A DNA stretch of 64,000 nucleotides, taken from assembly GCF_002931555.1 (NCBI RefSeq), contig NZ_PSTZ01000010.1:62001-126000 (forward strand), in the 5' to 3' direction. Positions 63,577 to 64,000 of this stretch are shown piece after piece. The notes under the pieces are model-generated. The model saw only the letters and a list, made by a program, of their open reading frames with translations, did no database searches and was not told where the DNA came from. Made by a program: the position numbers and the translations under genes. The first letter of the stretch is position 1. Each line of letters opens with the position of its first letter. This DNA comes from Pseudoclavibacter sp. RFBB5. GTDB lineage: Bacteria > Actinomycetota > Actinomycetes > Actinomycetales > Microbacteriaceae.

Positions 63577-64000
63577 CGCCGGCCGAGACCTCGGTGACCC
63601 GGATCGTGTCGGCGTTCATCTCCGCGACGGACATCAGCCTCGCCGGCGGTGGCAGACGCGAGAGCCGTGACGTTCTTCGCCTGGCCAGATTCTCGACGCA
63701 GGACCGACGCGATGGCCAGGCGCCCGGCCTCATCGAGGCAGAACTCCCCGATGTCCGCGAGCCGCCGATGCCCGACGGACGTGCGCTCGACGTGCATGAC
63801 GAGGTCGATGGCGCTCACGGTCTGCCTGGCGACCGCATCCTGCGTCATGCCGGCAAGCGCGCCAAGGGCCTCGAGGCGCGAGGGCACATCGGCGAGGGAG
63901 TTCGCGTGGAGCGTGCCCGCGCCGCCGTCGTGCCCCGTGTTGAGTGCGGCCAGGAGCTCCCGGAGTTCGGCGCCGCGACATTCGCCGAGCACGAGCCTGT
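63573..64000 (-). CDS. cpaF: Tad/Flp secretion ATPase, C-terminal part (runs off the window)
   Basis: The last ~141 residues of a VirB11/CpaF-type hexameric ATPase that powers Flp pilus assembly. RLVLGECRGAELRELLAALN is the Walker B region, and NTGHDGGAGTLHANS with ALAGM follows the family exactly. The 5' part, with Walker A, lies beyond base 64000. A variable, alanine-rich tail follows. Confidence 0.9.
   Translation of the reverse strand, partial: RLVLGECRGAELRELLAALNTGHDGGAGTLHANSLADVPSRLEALGALAGMTQDAVARQTVSAIDLVMHVERTSVGHRRLADIGEFCLDEAGRLAIASVLRRESGQAKNVTALASATAGEADVRRGDERRHDPGHRGLGRR

Overview
High-GC actinobacterial chromosome, most likely family Microbacteriaceae (genus not determinable from this window). 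The basis is a strong G/C third-position bias, an AccA3-type acyl-CoA carboxylase alpha subunit, SdhCDAB, polyprenol-phosphomannose synthase, a Tad/Flp locus beside topA, an Rv2671-like reductase, a FolP2-like pterin-binding paralogue, and many genes that appear to be transcribed leaderless. Nearly everything is ordinary single-copy core gene content. No prophage, insertion sequence, CRISPR array or rRNA was seen. One tRNA gene (Thr, CGT) is present.

Layout. 1-2000: tail of an unidentified gene, then a TetR regulator divergent from a short-chain dehydrogenase with a perfect operator between them, and a 33-residue membrane peptide. 2010-5948: a heterodimeric ABC exporter with one degenerate ATP site. 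6239-9540: acyl-CoA carboxylase alpha subunit, a TauE/SafE permease and a YceI protein. 9717-13845: LpdA-type quinone reductase, purine nucleoside phosphorylase and a phosphohexomutase. 13866-14546: a terminator and an array of palindromic repeats. 14574-16855: alkylation repair (Ada-AlkA fusion, Ogt). 16987-27214: nucleoside salvage and uptake (PTS EIIA, adenosine deaminase, thymidine phosphorylase, cytidine deaminase, a Bmp-type nucleoside ABC importer with two lipoproteins). 27306-29688: GDP-mannose synthesis and a mannosyltransferase-type GT4. 29877-33461: succinate dehydrogenase. 33543-37522: a BrkB protein and an AMP-ligase/ketosynthase pair. 37719-40010: methionine importer MetNIQ. 40173-48257: PTS enzyme I, a second BrkB protein, exonuclease III, TrpS, polyprenol-phosphomannose synthase, GTP cyclohydrolase II and an MHS-type transporter. 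48392-50826: an ABC exporter followed by a second repeat cluster. 50872-64000 (all minus strand): PncA, a PBP4-type carboxypeptidase, the Rv2671-like reductase with FolP2, tRNA-Thr, a secreted S33 hydrolase, HolB-Tmk-TopA, and a Tad/Flp pilus locus that runs off the end.

How the parts fit. The lpdA-deoD-pmm block, the add-deoA-cdd block and sdhCDAB come in the order known from Mycobacterium tuberculosis (Rv3303c to Rv3319), with the nucleoside ABC importer and mannose genes inserted. Together they make a nucleoside-scavenging module: the importer brings nucleosides in, Cdd and Add deaminate them, DeoA and PNP phosphorolyse them, and a phosphomutase may route the sugar phosphate onward.

The least expected feature is a family of palindromic repeats of constant 66-nt length, in two subtypes and nine copies. 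They are bounded by TTCGGGATGG and CCATCCCGAA and were found only between converging genes (three of the window's six convergent junctions). Other patterns worth attention are a uniform leaderless promoter layout (TANNNT ending 6-8 nt before the start codon) and an apparent excess of the word GGATGC/GCATCC, which also forms terminator stems.
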